A DNA stretch of 64,000 bases from Comamonas sp. lk (GTDB lineage: Bacteria > Pseudomonadota > Gammaproteobacteria > Burkholderiales > Burkholderiaceae_C), in assembly GCF_900564145.1 (NCBI RefSeq), contig NZ_UOOB01000001.1:2916754-2980753 (forward strand), in the 5' to 3' direction. The notes under the pieces are model-generated. The model worked only from the letters and a program-made list of their open reading frames with translations, was not told where the DNA came from and did no database searches. The translations under genes were made by a program, and so were the position numbers. This document shows, one piece after another, positions 1-10,632 of the stretch. Numbering within the stretch: position 1 is the stretch's first letter; each line of letters opens with the position of its first letter.

Positions 1-214
1 TCTGCTTGCCGGCGTTGATCAGGTCGGCATCGACCTGGTCTTCAGTGGGAAACGGGCCAATGCCCAGCATGCCGTTTTCCGACTGCAGCCACACTTCCTT
101 GTCGCCCGTGTGATTGGCCACCAGGGTGGGAATGCCGATGCCGAGGTTGACGTAGAAGCCGTCTTCGAGTTCTTGCGCCGCGCGTGCGGCCATCTGGTCT
201 TGCGTCCAAGGCAT
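1..214 (-). CDS. scoB: 3-ketoacid CoA-transferase subunit B, 5' part (truncated by window edge)
   Basis: The frame opens with ATG at 212-214 on the minus strand and runs off the left edge, so only about 71 N-terminal residues are visible (beginning [16 protein letters not shown]). The fragment contains [13 protein letters not shown] and the QSENGML segment; the Glu of S-E-N-G is the family's catalytic glutamate that forms the glutamyl-CoA thioester. The start lies two bases after the stop codon of scoA, so the two subunits are translationally coupled. Together they would move CoA from succinyl-CoA to acetoacetate or another 3-oxoacid. PcaJ (3-oxoadipate CoA-transferase) is the alternative; subunit A argues for the SCOT type. 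Confidence 0.9.
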   Translation of the reverse strand, partial: MPWTQDQMAARAAQELEDGFYVNLGIGIPTLVANHTGDKEVWLQSENGMLGIGPFPTEDQVDADLINAGKQ

Positions 215-216
215 GG

Positions 217-924
217 TCAGGCTCCTGCTTTCTCAGTGATCGTGCGCTTTTCGATGCGCTTTTCGGGGTGGGCGTTGTGCACAATGCGGTGCACATAAAT
301 GCCGGGCAAATGGATGTCGTCAGGAGCGATAGCGCCCACTTCCACGACCTCTTCCACTTCCACGATGCAGACCTTGCCGCAGGTGGCCGCTGCCGGGTTG
401 AAGTTGCGAGCCGTCAGGCGGAACTGCAGATTGCCGCTCTTGTCGGCGCGCCAGGCCTTGACCAGGGACACGTCCGCCACGATGGAGCGCTCCATCACAT
501 AGGTCTCGCCGTCAAACTCGCGCTGCTCCTTGCCTTCGGCCACCAGCGTGCCCACGCCGGTCTTGGTGAAGAAGGCGGGAATGCCGGCGCCGCCAGCACG
601 CATCTTCTCGGCCAGCGTGCCCTGGGGCGTGAACTCCAGTTGCAGTTCACCGGCCAGGTACTGGCGCTCAAACTCCTTGTTTTCGCCCACATAGCTGGCG
701 ATCATCTTCTTGATCTGGCGGGTTTCCAGCAGCTTGCCCAGGCCAAAACCATCAATGCCCGCATTGTTGGATGCCACGGTGAGGTTTTTGACGCCGCTGT
801 CGCGCAGTGCGTCAATCAGCGCTTCCGGAATGCCGCAGATGCCAAAGCCACCAACGGCCAGCAATTGCCCGTCAGCCACAACGCCCTGAAGCGCCGCGTC
901 TGCGGATGGGTAGAGCTTTTTCAC
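217..924 (-). CDS. scoA: 3-ketoacid CoA-transferase subunit A (SCOT type)
   Basis: A 235-residue subunit A of family I CoA-transferases. It shows the glycine-rich CoA-binding segment [14 protein letters not shown] near residue 25, then [37 protein letters not shown], and ARNFNP near 170. The IASYVGENK and [13 protein letters not shown] stretches resemble acetoacetate:succinyl-CoA transferase ScoA more than PcaI, so I call it ScoA, although annotation pipelines often write PcaI. It is the first gene of scoAB and is divergent from a PAS-LuxR regulator starting 75 bp away. Role: activates acetoacetate to acetoacetyl-CoA in ketone-body, leucine or polyhydroxybutyrate breakdown. The function class is firm; the exact 3-oxoacid substrate is inferred. 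Confidence 0.9.
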   Translation of the reverse strand: MKKLYPSADAALQGVVADGQLLAVGGFGICGIPEALIDALRDSGVKNLTVASNNAGIDGFGLGKLLETRQIKKMIASYVGENKEFERQYLAGELQLEFTPQGTLAEKMRAGGAGIPAFFTKTGVGTLVAEGKEQREFDGETYVMERSIVADVSLVKAWRADKSGNLQFRLTARNFNPAAATCGKVCIVEVEEVVEVGAIAPDDIHLPGIYVHRIVHNAHPEKRIEKRTITEKAGA

Positions 925-956
925 AACTGTCTCCTTCAGATTAGATGCGATACGAT

Positions 957-966
957 ACTACGTAGT
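957..966. promoter_or_regulatory. Palindromic operator candidate between scoA and the PAS-LuxR gene
   Basis: ACTACGTAGT is a perfect 10-bp palindrome in the 74-bp divergent intergenic region. A second half-copy, GTAGTTTTTCG, follows at 974-984. The TACGTAGT core recurs at 12850-12857 in the thioesterase/ETF-QO divergent promoter. NarL/LuxR-type HTH proteins commonly bind short inverted TAC-like half-sites, so the neighbouring regulator is the obvious candidate ligand; that link is inference. Confidence 0.5.
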
Positions 967-998
967 TGAGTAAGTAGTTTTTCGTAAAGAGCAGCACT

Positions 999-1541
999 AT
1001 GGTGATTGATTACCGGTTGGCGTTTGAAGCGGCTCCTGTGGGCCTGGTCATCTCACGCAATCGCACCATGATTGACTGCAATCGGCAGCTGTGCGAGATG
1101 TTCCACGCCTCGCGCGAGGTGCTGATTGGTCAGTCCTTCCAGGTACTCTATCCCAGCGCCGACGAGTATGAACGATTGGGCGCCCGGATTGCCCCCATCC
1201 TCAATACCAAAGGTTTTTACAGCGACAACCGCATCATGAAGCGCGCCAACGGCGAGGCTTTCTGGTGCCACGTCACCGGTCGCACGCTGGATAGAGACGA
1301 CCCGCATGCCTCGGGCATCTGGAGCTTTGAAGACCTCTCGGCCCAGCGCACCGTCAAGGCCGAACTGACCGGGCGCGAACGCGAAGTGGCAGCGCGCCTG
1401 CTTGAAGGGCTGACCTCCAAGGAAATCGGCCGCGCCCTCAATATCAGTCACCGCACGGTAGAGATTTACCGCGCCCGGCTGATGCGCAAATACGGCGCCT
1501 CCACCGCCGCCGATCTGGTGCACAAGCTGGTGGCAGGCTAG
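999..1541 (+). CDS. PAS domain-LuxR-type HTH transcriptional regulator
   Basis: A 180-residue protein with one PAS domain (residues about 1-115, with FEAAPVGLVISRNRTMIDCN and KRANGEAFWCHVTGR) and a C-terminal LuxR/NarL HTH (about 120-178: TGREREVAARLLEGLTSKEIG, then SHRTVEIYRARLMRKYGA). It lacks a phospho-receiver domain, so the PAS domain should be the sensor. It is divergent from scoAB and probably regulates it; a palindrome lies between the two. The ATG at 999 is the first in frame and gives a complete PAS fold; no strong ribosome-binding site is evident. The ligand is unknown. Function class is certain; the target is inferred from position. Confidence 0.85.
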   Translation: MVIDYRLAFEAAPVGLVISRNRTMIDCNRQLCEMFHASREVLIGQSFQVLYPSADEYERLGARIAPILNTKGFYSDNRIMKRANGEAFWCHVTGRTLDRDDPHASGIWSFEDLSAQRTVKAELTGREREVAARLLEGLTSKEIGRALNISHRTVEIYRARLMRKYGASTAADLVHKLVAG

Positions 1542-4075
<2,534 letters not shown>

Positions 4076-4110
4076 TGCGCGCCAAGGCCTTGAGCCTTGG
4101 CTGAGTGTCA

Positions 4111-4147
4111 GAAATGAAAAACGCCCTTAGGGGCGTTTTTCATTTCA
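4111..4147. terminator. Bidirectional intrinsic terminator after katG
   Basis: A perfect 16-bp stem (4111-4126 with 4131-4146) with a TTAG loop, A-rich on the left and T-rich on the right, so it can stop transcription from both sides. It separates katG from the convergent DUF6882-like gene. Confidence 0.9.
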
Positions 4148-4179
4148 ATCTTCTGACCTGCTGCCCGTCACATCCGAGC

Positions 4180-4683
4180 TCAGTTCGCCAGCGTGCCTTC
4201 CACTGGCGCCAGCTGCATATGCAAGATGCTGAAGTACAGCGTCACATCGCCTTGCTTGTCGATGAAGGTGCCCATGGCGCGCTGCAAGCGGGCAGCGATA
4301 CACAGGCATTCCGTGGCTTCGGGGCGGCCGCCTTGAATACTGGCCGTGGTCAGCAGCGCCAGCTGGTTGTCGCGCCCAAAATCATGCACCACCTCCAGGG
4401 CCTGGCCGTGCTGTGGGGGAACGGCTTCATTGGCCCAGCTCCACAAGAAACTGCCTTCGCTGTCGCTGCTGGTGCCTACCAGGCATACGGTAGCTACGAC
4501 TTTGTGCAGCGCGCCTTCCAGCACCAGAATGGCTTTGTCCAGATCCCAGCGGTAGGCAGGTGATTCCTGCAGGCCAAACTGGCCAGGCCATTCGGCATTG
4601 CGAGCCATCATGGTTTGCACGGCTTCGCGGCTCCAGGCGGCCCAGTCCGGGGCGGTGTTTTCTATAGGGTTGGCTTCGCTCAT
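4180..4683 (-). CDS. DUF6882-like protein of unknown function
   Basis: A 167-residue soluble protein with no signal peptide or membrane segment. It has the pattern of a small uncharacterised family, which I match from memory and without certainty to DUF6882: a region around LVGTSSDSEGSFLWSWANEAVPP, followed by HDFGRDNQLALLT and an AARL segment, in which a W-x-W-A-N motif is the most distinctive feature. It starts MSEANPIENTAP. The gene is convergent with katG and in the same direction as the transglutaminase-like gene upstream, 150 bp away. I cannot assign a biochemical role. Confidence 0.75.
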   Translation of the reverse strand: MSEANPIENTAPDWAAWSREAVQTMMARNAEWPGQFGLQESPAYRWDLDKAILVLEGALHKVVATVCLVGTSSDSEGSFLWSWANEAVPPQHGQALEVVHDFGRDNQLALLTTASIQGGRPEATECLCIAARLQRAMGTFIDKQGDVTLYFSILHMQLAPVEGTLAN

Positions 4684-4833
4684 TCGCTATCCTGTGTTCC
4701 GAATGGCAGCGATTGTCGGTCCAATCCAGAGCACTGTGACTTTGGTCGCTTTTGCCACCCGCCCCATAGGCTTTTCCTGGCCCCGGCGCTGGCCGCTTTT
4801 TTCAGCCCCGCTGCTTTTTCTGGCGCCGCAGCG

Positions 4834-5697
4834 CTAGGCGGTGGAGAGCGCCAGGTGGGTATGACTGGGCAAGCTCACGCCATGGGCCTCGTCGCTTTCG
4901 GCAAGCACCCGGATACGGGGCTGCTCGCTCATCACGCCGCCGAAAATGGTGGCAAACGCCACGTCCGCAGCATCGCGCCCTGTTGCCAGCCGCATCATGC
5001 CCATGGGAATGGCTGTGCCGGAGGGATCGAACAGGTACCAGCGGCCACCGAGATAGACCTCCACATAGGCATGAAAATCGGAAGGCCCCAGGGCGGGATC
5101 GGCACCGTAGTCGGTTCCCGTCACAAACCGGGCAGGCAAATTGCTGGCCCGGCACAGCGCAATCATCAAATGGGCAAAGTCGCGGCACACCCCTACCCGC
5201 TCGACCAGCGTGTCCACCGCCGCAGTGCTGGCATTCGAGCTATTGGAGCGAAAAGTCACATGCTGTCTCACCCATTCGCAAATCGCCTGTGCCCGCGCAT
5301 AGCCCTGGGGCAGATGAGCAAACAGGCCCATCGCAAAATTGGCCAACCGATCTGACTGGCAATAACGGCTCGGGTAGATATAGTGCAGCACCTCCAGCGG
5401 CAGCTGACTGACGGGAACCTCGGCAATTTGCGCAGGCTCTGCGCAAAAGTGGGTGATGGCCACCGTGGCCAGATAGCGCACATGCAAAGCACCTGGCTCG
5501 GCACTCAGCCGCAGGCAACGCTGACCCACATTCTGGCTTTGCTGCACTTCCCAGCGGGCATGCTTCTGACTGATGTCGAGACTCTCGAATGACACCGTCT
5601 GATACTGCGTGCATGCCGCATGGATGTAGAAAAAGAAGTCGGCACCCGGTTCAAAGACCGTATACGACAACTCGAGTTCCAGCTGGAGTTTGACCAT
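4834..5697 (-). CDS. Transglutaminase-like cysteine protease family protein
   Basis: A 287-residue cytoplasmic protein with an N-terminal beta domain (about 1-130) and a transglutaminase-like core. The catalytic triad is visible: Cys in GVCRDFAHLMIALCR, His in SDFHAYVEVYLGG and Asp in YLFDPSG. In bacteria such proteins are usually peptidases or amidases rather than cross-linking enzymes. I chose the ATG at 5695-5697 (MVKLQLELELSY) over a 24-residue upstream extension because GGAG sits 6 bases before it. No signal peptide is seen. The substrate is unknown. Confidence 0.88.
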   Translation of the reverse strand: MVKLQLELELSYTVFEPGADFFFYIHAACTQYQTVSFESLDISQKHARWEVQQSQNVGQRCLRLSAEPGALHVRYLATVAITHFCAEPAQIAEVPVSQLPLEVLHYIYPSRYCQSDRLANFAMGLFAHLPQGYARAQAICEWVRQHVTFRSNSSNASTAAVDTLVERVGVCRDFAHLMIALCRASNLPARFVTGTDYGADPALGPSDFHAYVEVYLGGRWYLFDPSGTAIPMGMMRLATGRDAADVAFATIFGGVMSEQPRIRVLAESDEAHGVSLPSHTHLALSTA

Positions 5698-5915
5698 TTG
5701 CGTCTCCGGCCGCCAGAGTATGAGGAGGATTCCTGCCGCTGAGGAAATACTCCCATCTGCGCCACGCATGCTGGTCTGCCTGAAGATTCATGCGCTTGCG
5801 CCAGTATGAAGCGGCGCAGCGGCGCCAGCTGTCAGGCAAACACCAGTTTGGACTCTCCGTGTGAAGCCATGCCAGCATGCCTGCTGCGGCCCTGCATCGC
5901 ACGCTTGCCTCAGCT

Positions 5916-6392
5916 TCAGTCGGCCGTCCGGCGCCGCAGCACCACGGTAATCAGACCATTGGTTTCAATGGTGGCGCGCTGCACCTCATGGGCATTCAGG
6001 CAGCCGTTGGCTCGCAAGGCAGCCTCCAGATCATCCGAGGTAATCTGCTCGCGCTGCAGCAGCGTGGGATCGATGCGCCCTTCCTCGATCAGCACCGTGG
6101 GCTTGCCGTCGATCAGATGGCGCAGTCTCTCAAAGCGAAACGTCAGATGCGAGAGTCCCAGATGACATGTGATCAGCGTCGTGGCGCTGATCAACCCGCC
6201 CACCAGAGAGTTGTCGCCCGCGTTCATGGAGTTTTGCACCGCGTTGGACAGGATCAGCAGCAGCACCAGATCGAACGGCGCGTACTGCCCTGTCTGGCGC
6301 CGCCCCGTGAGCCGCAGAAAAACCAGCAAGAACAGATACACCGCCACGCCGCGCACCACGAACTCCCACCAAGGGACGGCCATTTGCCACAT
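5916..6392 (-). CDS. DUF421 (YetF-like) inner-membrane protein
   Basis: 158 residues from the ATG at 6390-6392, which has AGGAG 7 bases upstream; a longer frame reaching 6608 is open but has no such site. Transmembrane segments lie near residues 8-26 (VVRGVAVYLFLLVFLRLTG), 38-50 (FDLVLLLILSNAVQ) and 60-78. They are followed by the soluble DUF421 domain with LRHLIDGKPTVLIEEGRID, LEAALRANG and a terminal beta strand. The family is widespread; Bacillus YetF is its best known relative and its molecular function is unsettled. It lies head-to-head with the peroxidase-related gene. Confidence 0.88.
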   Translation of the reverse strand: MWQMAVPWWEFVVRGVAVYLFLLVFLRLTGRRQTGQYAPFDLVLLLILSNAVQNSMNAGDNSLVGGLISATTLITCHLGLSHLTFRFERLRHLIDGKPTVLIEEGRIDPTLLQREQITSDDLEAALRANGCLNAHEVQRATIETNGLITVVLRRRTAD

Positions 6393-6625
6393 TGCATGCT
6401 CCTGAGTCCTGAATGCAAGCAGCATAGCGCGGGGCGGTTCCACGGCATCCATACTTGCGCAAGGTGTCAATAAATCAATAGCATCCAGCGCAATATAGAT
6501 AAGCACTGCAGGCCATTCAGACATAAAATCGGCATCCACCCGCGGCAGCATCTGCAACACAAACGACAGCATTACAGCAGCCAGGCATGTCATGCTGGGT
6601 CTTCTCACCTCCAGGAGACAGACCT

Positions 6626-7207
6626 ATGAAGAACCGCTACCCCTTCCCCGATCTCAACACCCTGCCCCAGGACATCAAAGATCGCATCGCCGAGGTGCAG
6701 GAAAAATCAGGTTTCATTCCCAATGTCTTTCTCGCCTTTGCGCGTCGCCCGGCGGAATGGCGGGCTTTCTTTGCCTATCACGATGCGCTGATGGTCAAGG
6801 AGGAAGGCTCGCTGACCAAGGGCGAGCGCGAAATGATTGTCACCGCCACCAGCGCGGCCAACCAGTGCCTGTACTGCGTGGTGGCTCACGGCGCGATCCT
6901 GCGCATTTATGAGAAAAAACCGCTGATTGCCGACCAGGTTGCCGTCAACTACCGCAAGGCCGATATCAGCCCGCGCGAGCGCGCCATGCTGGACTTTGCC
7001 ATGAAGGTCTGCCTGCGCAGCCAGGAAATTGACGATGCCGACTACGAAGCCCTGTATCCGCATGGTTTTGATGACGAGGACATCTGGGACATCGCCGCCA
7101 TCACCGCTTTTTTTGGCCTGTCCAACCGCATGGCCAGTTTTGCAGGCATGACGCCCAACACCGAGTTCTATCTGATGGGCCGCATCCCGCGCGAGAAAAA
7201 AGCCTGA
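6626..7207 (+). CDS. Peroxidase-related enzyme, carboxymuconolactone decarboxylase/AhpD fold
   Basis: A 193-residue all-alpha protein of the AhpD-like superfamily, the group often called uncharacterised peroxidase-related enzyme. The redox motif is NQCLYCVVAHG (C-x-x-C followed by His, residues about 85-95), as in AhpD, where the two cysteines act with a nearby His/Glu relay. The start at 6626 (MKNRYPFPDLNTLP) is favoured by AGGAG at 6613-6617; an in-frame ATG at 6587 has no such site. A role in peroxide or thiol metabolism would fit the nearby katG, but there is no operon link. The substrate is unknown. Confidence 0.88.
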   Translation: MKNRYPFPDLNTLPQDIKDRIAEVQEKSGFIPNVFLAFARRPAEWRAFFAYHDALMVKEEGSLTKGEREMIVTATSAANQCLYCVVAHGAILRIYEKKPLIADQVAVNYRKADISPRERAMLDFAMKVCLRSQEIDDADYEALYPHGFDDEDIWDIAAITAFFGLSNRMASFAGMTPNTEFYLMGRIPREKKA

Positions 7208-7245
7208 GGCCTCAAGCTACGGGCAGCAGCCCGCTGCACGCCGCG

Positions 7246-8580
7246 TCACAAGCCATATTTGCGAATCTTGTCGTACAACGTGGTCTTGGGCGTATTCAGC
7301 GCCTGCGCGGTGCGGGTCAGATTGCCTTCATTGGCCCGCAGCGCTTCGGCGATCAGGGCACGCTCTATGGATTCCACGGTAGCGGCTAGCGACTGCGGAT
7401 TCGCCACCGCTGCCGCGCCAAACGGGGCAGAGCCGGCTTCTATGCCCAGCGTCATGCGCTCGGCCACATTGCGCAACTCGCGCACATTGCCGGGCCAGTC
7501 GTGGGCCATCAAGGTGTTCAGGCGCTCGGCCGTCAGCTCGGGCACGGGGCGCTGGTGACGGGCCGCGGCCTGCAGGGCAAAGTGTTCGAACAGCAGGGGC
7601 ACATCTTCGCGGCGCTCGCGCAGCGGCGGCAGATTGAGCGTGGCCACATTGAGGCGGTAGTACAGGTCCGCCCTGAACTGGCCCTGGCGGCTGAGCTCCA
7701 GCAAATCCAGTTTGGTGGCCGCAATCACGCGGCAATCCACGGGAATCAAGGTGTTGGAGCCCAGGCGCTCCAGCACCCGCTCCTGCAGCACGCGCAAGAG
7801 CTTGATCTGCATGGCAATAGGCATGCTTTCGATTTCATCGAGAAACAAGGTACCGCCACTGGCATGCTCGATCTTGCCTATGCGCTTTTTGCCGGCGCCG
7901 GTAAAAGCACCGGCCTCGCTGCCGAACATCTCGCTGTCGAACAGGGTCTCGGGCAGGCCGCCGCAGTTGATCGCCACAAAATGGCCGTTCTTGCGGTTGC
8001 TGGTCTCGTGCAGACAGCGGGCCACCAACTCCTTGCCGGTGCCGGTTTCACCCATGATCAGCACATCAGCCGCGCTGGCGGCCAGACTTTGCACGGTCTG
8101 GCGCAGCTGCTGCACCAGGGGCGAGCGGCCCAGCAATTGGCCTTGCAGCAGATCGCGGCTATCACGGCTTTGCAGTTGCTGGCGCAGGGAGCGCACCTCC
8201 AGCACCAGGCGGCGGCGCTCCAGCGCACGGTGCACGGCGTTGACCAGCAACTCGGGCGCAAAAGGCTTTTCCAGAAAATCCTGCGCCCCGTCCTTCATGG
8301 CCTGCACTGCCATGGAGATATCGCCGTGGCCGGTGATGAGAATCACCGGCAGCTCGGCATCCATGGCGCGAAGCGCGTGCAGCAGCTCCAGCCCGCTCAT
8401 GCGCGGCAGGCGAATATCGCTGACCACCACGCCCTTGAAATCCGGCGACAGCTGCTTGAGCGCCAGCTCTGCACTGCCCATGCACAGGCACTCCAGGCCC
8501 TCGAGTTGCAAGGCCTGCTCGCAGGCCATGGCGACGTCGGCGTCATCTTCCACAATGAGGACTTGGAGGGAGGAATTCAT
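7246..8580 (-). CDS. dctD: C4-dicarboxylate sigma-54-dependent response regulator
   Basis: A 444-residue NtrC-family activator: receiver domain (about 5-120, phospho-acceptor Asp55 in VVVSDIRLP), AAA+ domain (about 145-375; Walker A GETGTGKE, the sigma-54 contact loop GAFTGA, Walker B GTLFLDEIE) and a C-terminal Fis-type HTH (LTRTAQALNTPKTTLYDKI). DctB should phosphorylate it so that it drives sigma-54 transcription of dctA; a matching -24/-12 promoter lies ahead of dctA. ATG at 8578-8580 is preferred; a TTG two codons upstream is possible. It is last in dctA-dctB-dctD, 23 bp after dctB. Confidence 0.95.
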   Translation of the reverse strand: MNSSLQVLIVEDDADVAMACEQALQLEGLECLCMGSAELALKQLSPDFKGVVVSDIRLPRMSGLELLHALRAMDAELPVILITGHGDISMAVQAMKDGAQDFLEKPFAPELLVNAVHRALERRRLVLEVRSLRQQLQSRDSRDLLQGQLLGRSPLVQQLRQTVQSLAASAADVLIMGETGTGKELVARCLHETSNRKNGHFVAINCGGLPETLFDSEMFGSEAGAFTGAGKKRIGKIEHASGGTLFLDEIESMPIAMQIKLLRVLQERVLERLGSNTLIPVDCRVIAATKLDLLELSRQGQFRADLYYRLNVATLNLPPLRERREDVPLLFEHFALQAAARHQRPVPELTAERLNTLMAHDWPGNVRELRNVAERMTLGIEAGSAPFGAAAVANPQSLAATVESIERALIAEALRANEGNLTRTAQALNTPKTTLYDKIRKYGL

Positions 8581-8603
8581 GGGCAAGGAGAAAGGCAGTC
8601 AGT

Positions 8604-10568
8604 TCAGGCGAGCGGCTGAGTATCCACTAACGGCAATAACAAGGTGAATACTGCCCCTCCTTCAGGGTGATTACGGCCTTGCAGCATGCCGCCGCTGGCC
8701 TGGGCAATATTGGCCGACAGCGACAGGCCCAGCCCCAGTCCCTGGCCTTCGGGCTTGGTGGTGAAAAACGGCTCGAACAGATGGGAAGCGGCCTGCTCGC
8801 TCAAGCCCGGGCCGTGGTCGCGCACGGTGATCTGCGCCCATTGCTGGTTGCGCGTGCATTCCAGCTCCACGCAGGAACGCCTGCCGCTCAAAGCCTGATC
8901 CTGCATGGAATCGAGTGCATTGCCCAGCAAATTGACCAGCACCTGCTCGACCCGGCCGGCATCGCACCAAGCCATGACAGGCGGGTTGGCGCTCTTGCGA
9001 ACCACCATGGCGCCGCTGCGGGCAATGCGCGCCTCCAGCACGGCCAGCGCGGCATCCAGCGCCTTGTCCAGCTCCACGGGCGCCGGCTTGCCAAAGGACT
9101 TGCGTGCAAAGTTGCGCAACTGCCCGGTAATGCGCCCCATGCGGTCGGCTAGGTCGGCCATGCGCTGCAGATTGCTGCGCACCACCTCGTGCTGCCCCCG
9201 CTCCAAAAAGCGCTGGCTGTTGCCGGCCAGCGTGCGCAATGCCGCCAGAGGCTGGTTGAGCTCGTGAGCGACCTCGGTGGAGATCTGGCCAATCACGGCC
9301 AGCTTGCCCGCATGCACCAGCTCGTTCTGCGCAGCGCGCAGCGTGGCTTCGGCCTGGATGCGCTCGCCTACCTCTTGCTGCAATGCCGTGTTGGCCGCTT
9401 GCAGATCGGCGGTGCGCTGCTCCACCTTGGACTCCAGCACCGCATAGGCTTGCTGCAGTCTCTGTCTGGCGGCCAGTTGCTCGCGCGCATGCTTGCGGCG
9501 CTGATAGAACTGGGCAGCCAGCAACAGGATCAAGGCAATCACCACGGCGGCCACCCAGGCACGGCTTTGGGCCAGTTGCATGGAAGCTTCCGTTGGCGAG
9601 AGCACGGACAAGGTCCAGGGCGTGCCTGCCAGAGCCTTCGATTGCAGCAGGAACTGGCCGCTGCTGAAGGCAGGCGAGTCCTGCTCGCCCTGGGCGATGT
9701 GCAGCAGTTGCGCGCCGGCGGTTTGGCCGGTGCCGCGATCTTCTAGCGGCTGCTCCAGCTTCCAGCCCAGAGGCTTGAGGCTGCGCCGGTTGTATTGCTG
9801 AGAGGATTGCAGACGCGCACGCTGTGCGGCATCAAGCTCCGTCAGCGTGGCAAAACGCCAAGCCGGCACATTGCTCAAGATGAGCACGCTGTTTTCATCG
9901 CTGACCCAGACCGGCGACTCGGCCGTGGCCCAGGACTGCTCCAGCTGAGCCAGCCCGACCTTGACCACGGCCACACCCACATCCTGGCCCTCGCCGCTGT
10001 TGACGGTGCTGGTCAGGTAGTAGCCGGGCTCGCCGCGCGTGGTGCCGATGCCAAAGTAGCGGCCGGAGCCACCTTGCAAAGCCTGTTGTACATAGGGGCG
10101 AAAGCTGAGGTCTTCCCCCACAAAACTGTCGGGGCGCCGCCAGTTGCTGGATGCCAGCACATGGCCGCTGCGATCCACCAGATACACGCTGAGCGTGCCG
10201 GCGCGGCTGCTCAGTTGCTCCAGATAGGTGTTGGCCTTGAGTTGAAGCGCCGCGTTACCGGGTTGGGCCAGCACGGCTTGCACATCGGCCTGCAAGGCCA
10301 CAATGCCGGGAAAGAAGGCGTATTTATCGATCTCGCGCTGCAAGCTGGTGGCATACAGCGCCAGCCGGTTGCGGCCGGCATCCTGCACCTCTTCAAGGGC
10401 GGCCTGCTCTGCGGCCTGATAGACCGCCCAGCCGCCCAGAACGCTCAGCCCCAGCCAGCACAGGCAGGCCAGCAGCAGGCGAAATCGGGGACGAAAGCGA
10501 AGCCGCGTTCGAGGACCCGATCCAGGGCGCAAAGAGGAAACAACGGGGGCAGTCATAGTGTGCCCCAT
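8604..10568 (-). CDS. dctB: C4-dicarboxylate sensor histidine kinase
   Basis: A 654-residue membrane histidine kinase. It has a transmembrane helix near residues 28-50, a large periplasmic dCache-type sensor (about 50-335), a second transmembrane helix (AWVAAVVIALILLLAAQFY), a coiled coil rich in Gln and Ala, the HisKA box (GQISTEVAHELNQPLAALR, phospho-acceptor His) and a HATPase domain (N box LLGNALDSM, G boxes DHGPGLS and GQGLGLGLS). It would sense periplasmic succinate, fumarate or malate and control DctD. Start at 10568, or the ATG at 10554-10556 four codons later. A palindrome separates it from dctA. Confidence 0.94.
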   Translation of the reverse strand: MGHTMTAPVVSSLRPGSGPRTRLRFRPRFRLLLACLCWLGLSVLGGWAVYQAAEQAALEEVQDAGRNRLALYATSLQREIDKYAFFPGIVALQADVQAVLAQPGNAALQLKANTYLEQLSSRAGTLSVYLVDRSGHVLASSNWRRPDSFVGEDLSFRPYVQQALQGGSGRYFGIGTTRGEPGYYLTSTVNSGEGQDVGVAVVKVGLAQLEQSWATAESPVWVSDENSVLILSNVPAWRFATLTELDAAQRARLQSSQQYNRRSLKPLGWKLEQPLEDRGTGQTAGAQLLHIAQGEQDSPAFSSGQFLLQSKALAGTPWTLSVLSPTEASMQLAQSRAWVAAVVIALILLLAAQFYQRRKHAREQLAARQRLQQAYAVLESKVEQRTADLQAANTALQQEVGERIQAEATLRAAQNELVHAGKLAVIGQISTEVAHELNQPLAALRTLAGNSQRFLERGQHEVVRSNLQRMADLADRMGRITGQLRNFARKSFGKPAPVELDKALDAALAVLEARIARSGAMVVRKSANPPVMAWCDAGRVEQVLVNLLGNALDSMQDQALSGRRSCVELECTRNQQWAQITVRDHGPGLSEQAASHLFEPFFTTKPEGQGLGLGLSLSANIAQASGGMLQGRNHPEGGAVFTLLLPLVDTQPLA

Positions 10569-10585
10569 CGTAGCAGCGCCCTGCG

Positions 10586-10619
10586 CTGCGCAGGACTGAG
10601 CCGCTCAGCCTCTGCGCAG
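10586..10619 (-). other. Long imperfect hairpin between dctA and dctB
   Basis: CTGCGCAG at 10586-10593 and again at 10612-10619 is self-complementary and flanks an inner CTGAGC/GCTCAG stem. There is no T-run, so it looks like an mRNA-stabilising or partially attenuating structure rather than a classical terminator. It could let dctA be expressed more strongly than dctBD. Confidence 0.45.
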
Positions 10620-10632
10620 ACTTTCAACGGGC

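Noticed and set aside
217..924. Naming the CoA-transferase subunit PcaI
   Set aside because: The [22 protein letters not shown] and ARNFNP segments fit acetoacetate (SCOT-type) subunit A better than 3-oxoadipate transferase. No other beta-ketoadipate gene lies nearby in the window.
7221..7235. CGGGC-AGCA-GCCCG as a terminator between the AhpD-like gene and dctD
   Set aside because: Short stem without a T-run on either strand; too weak to call.
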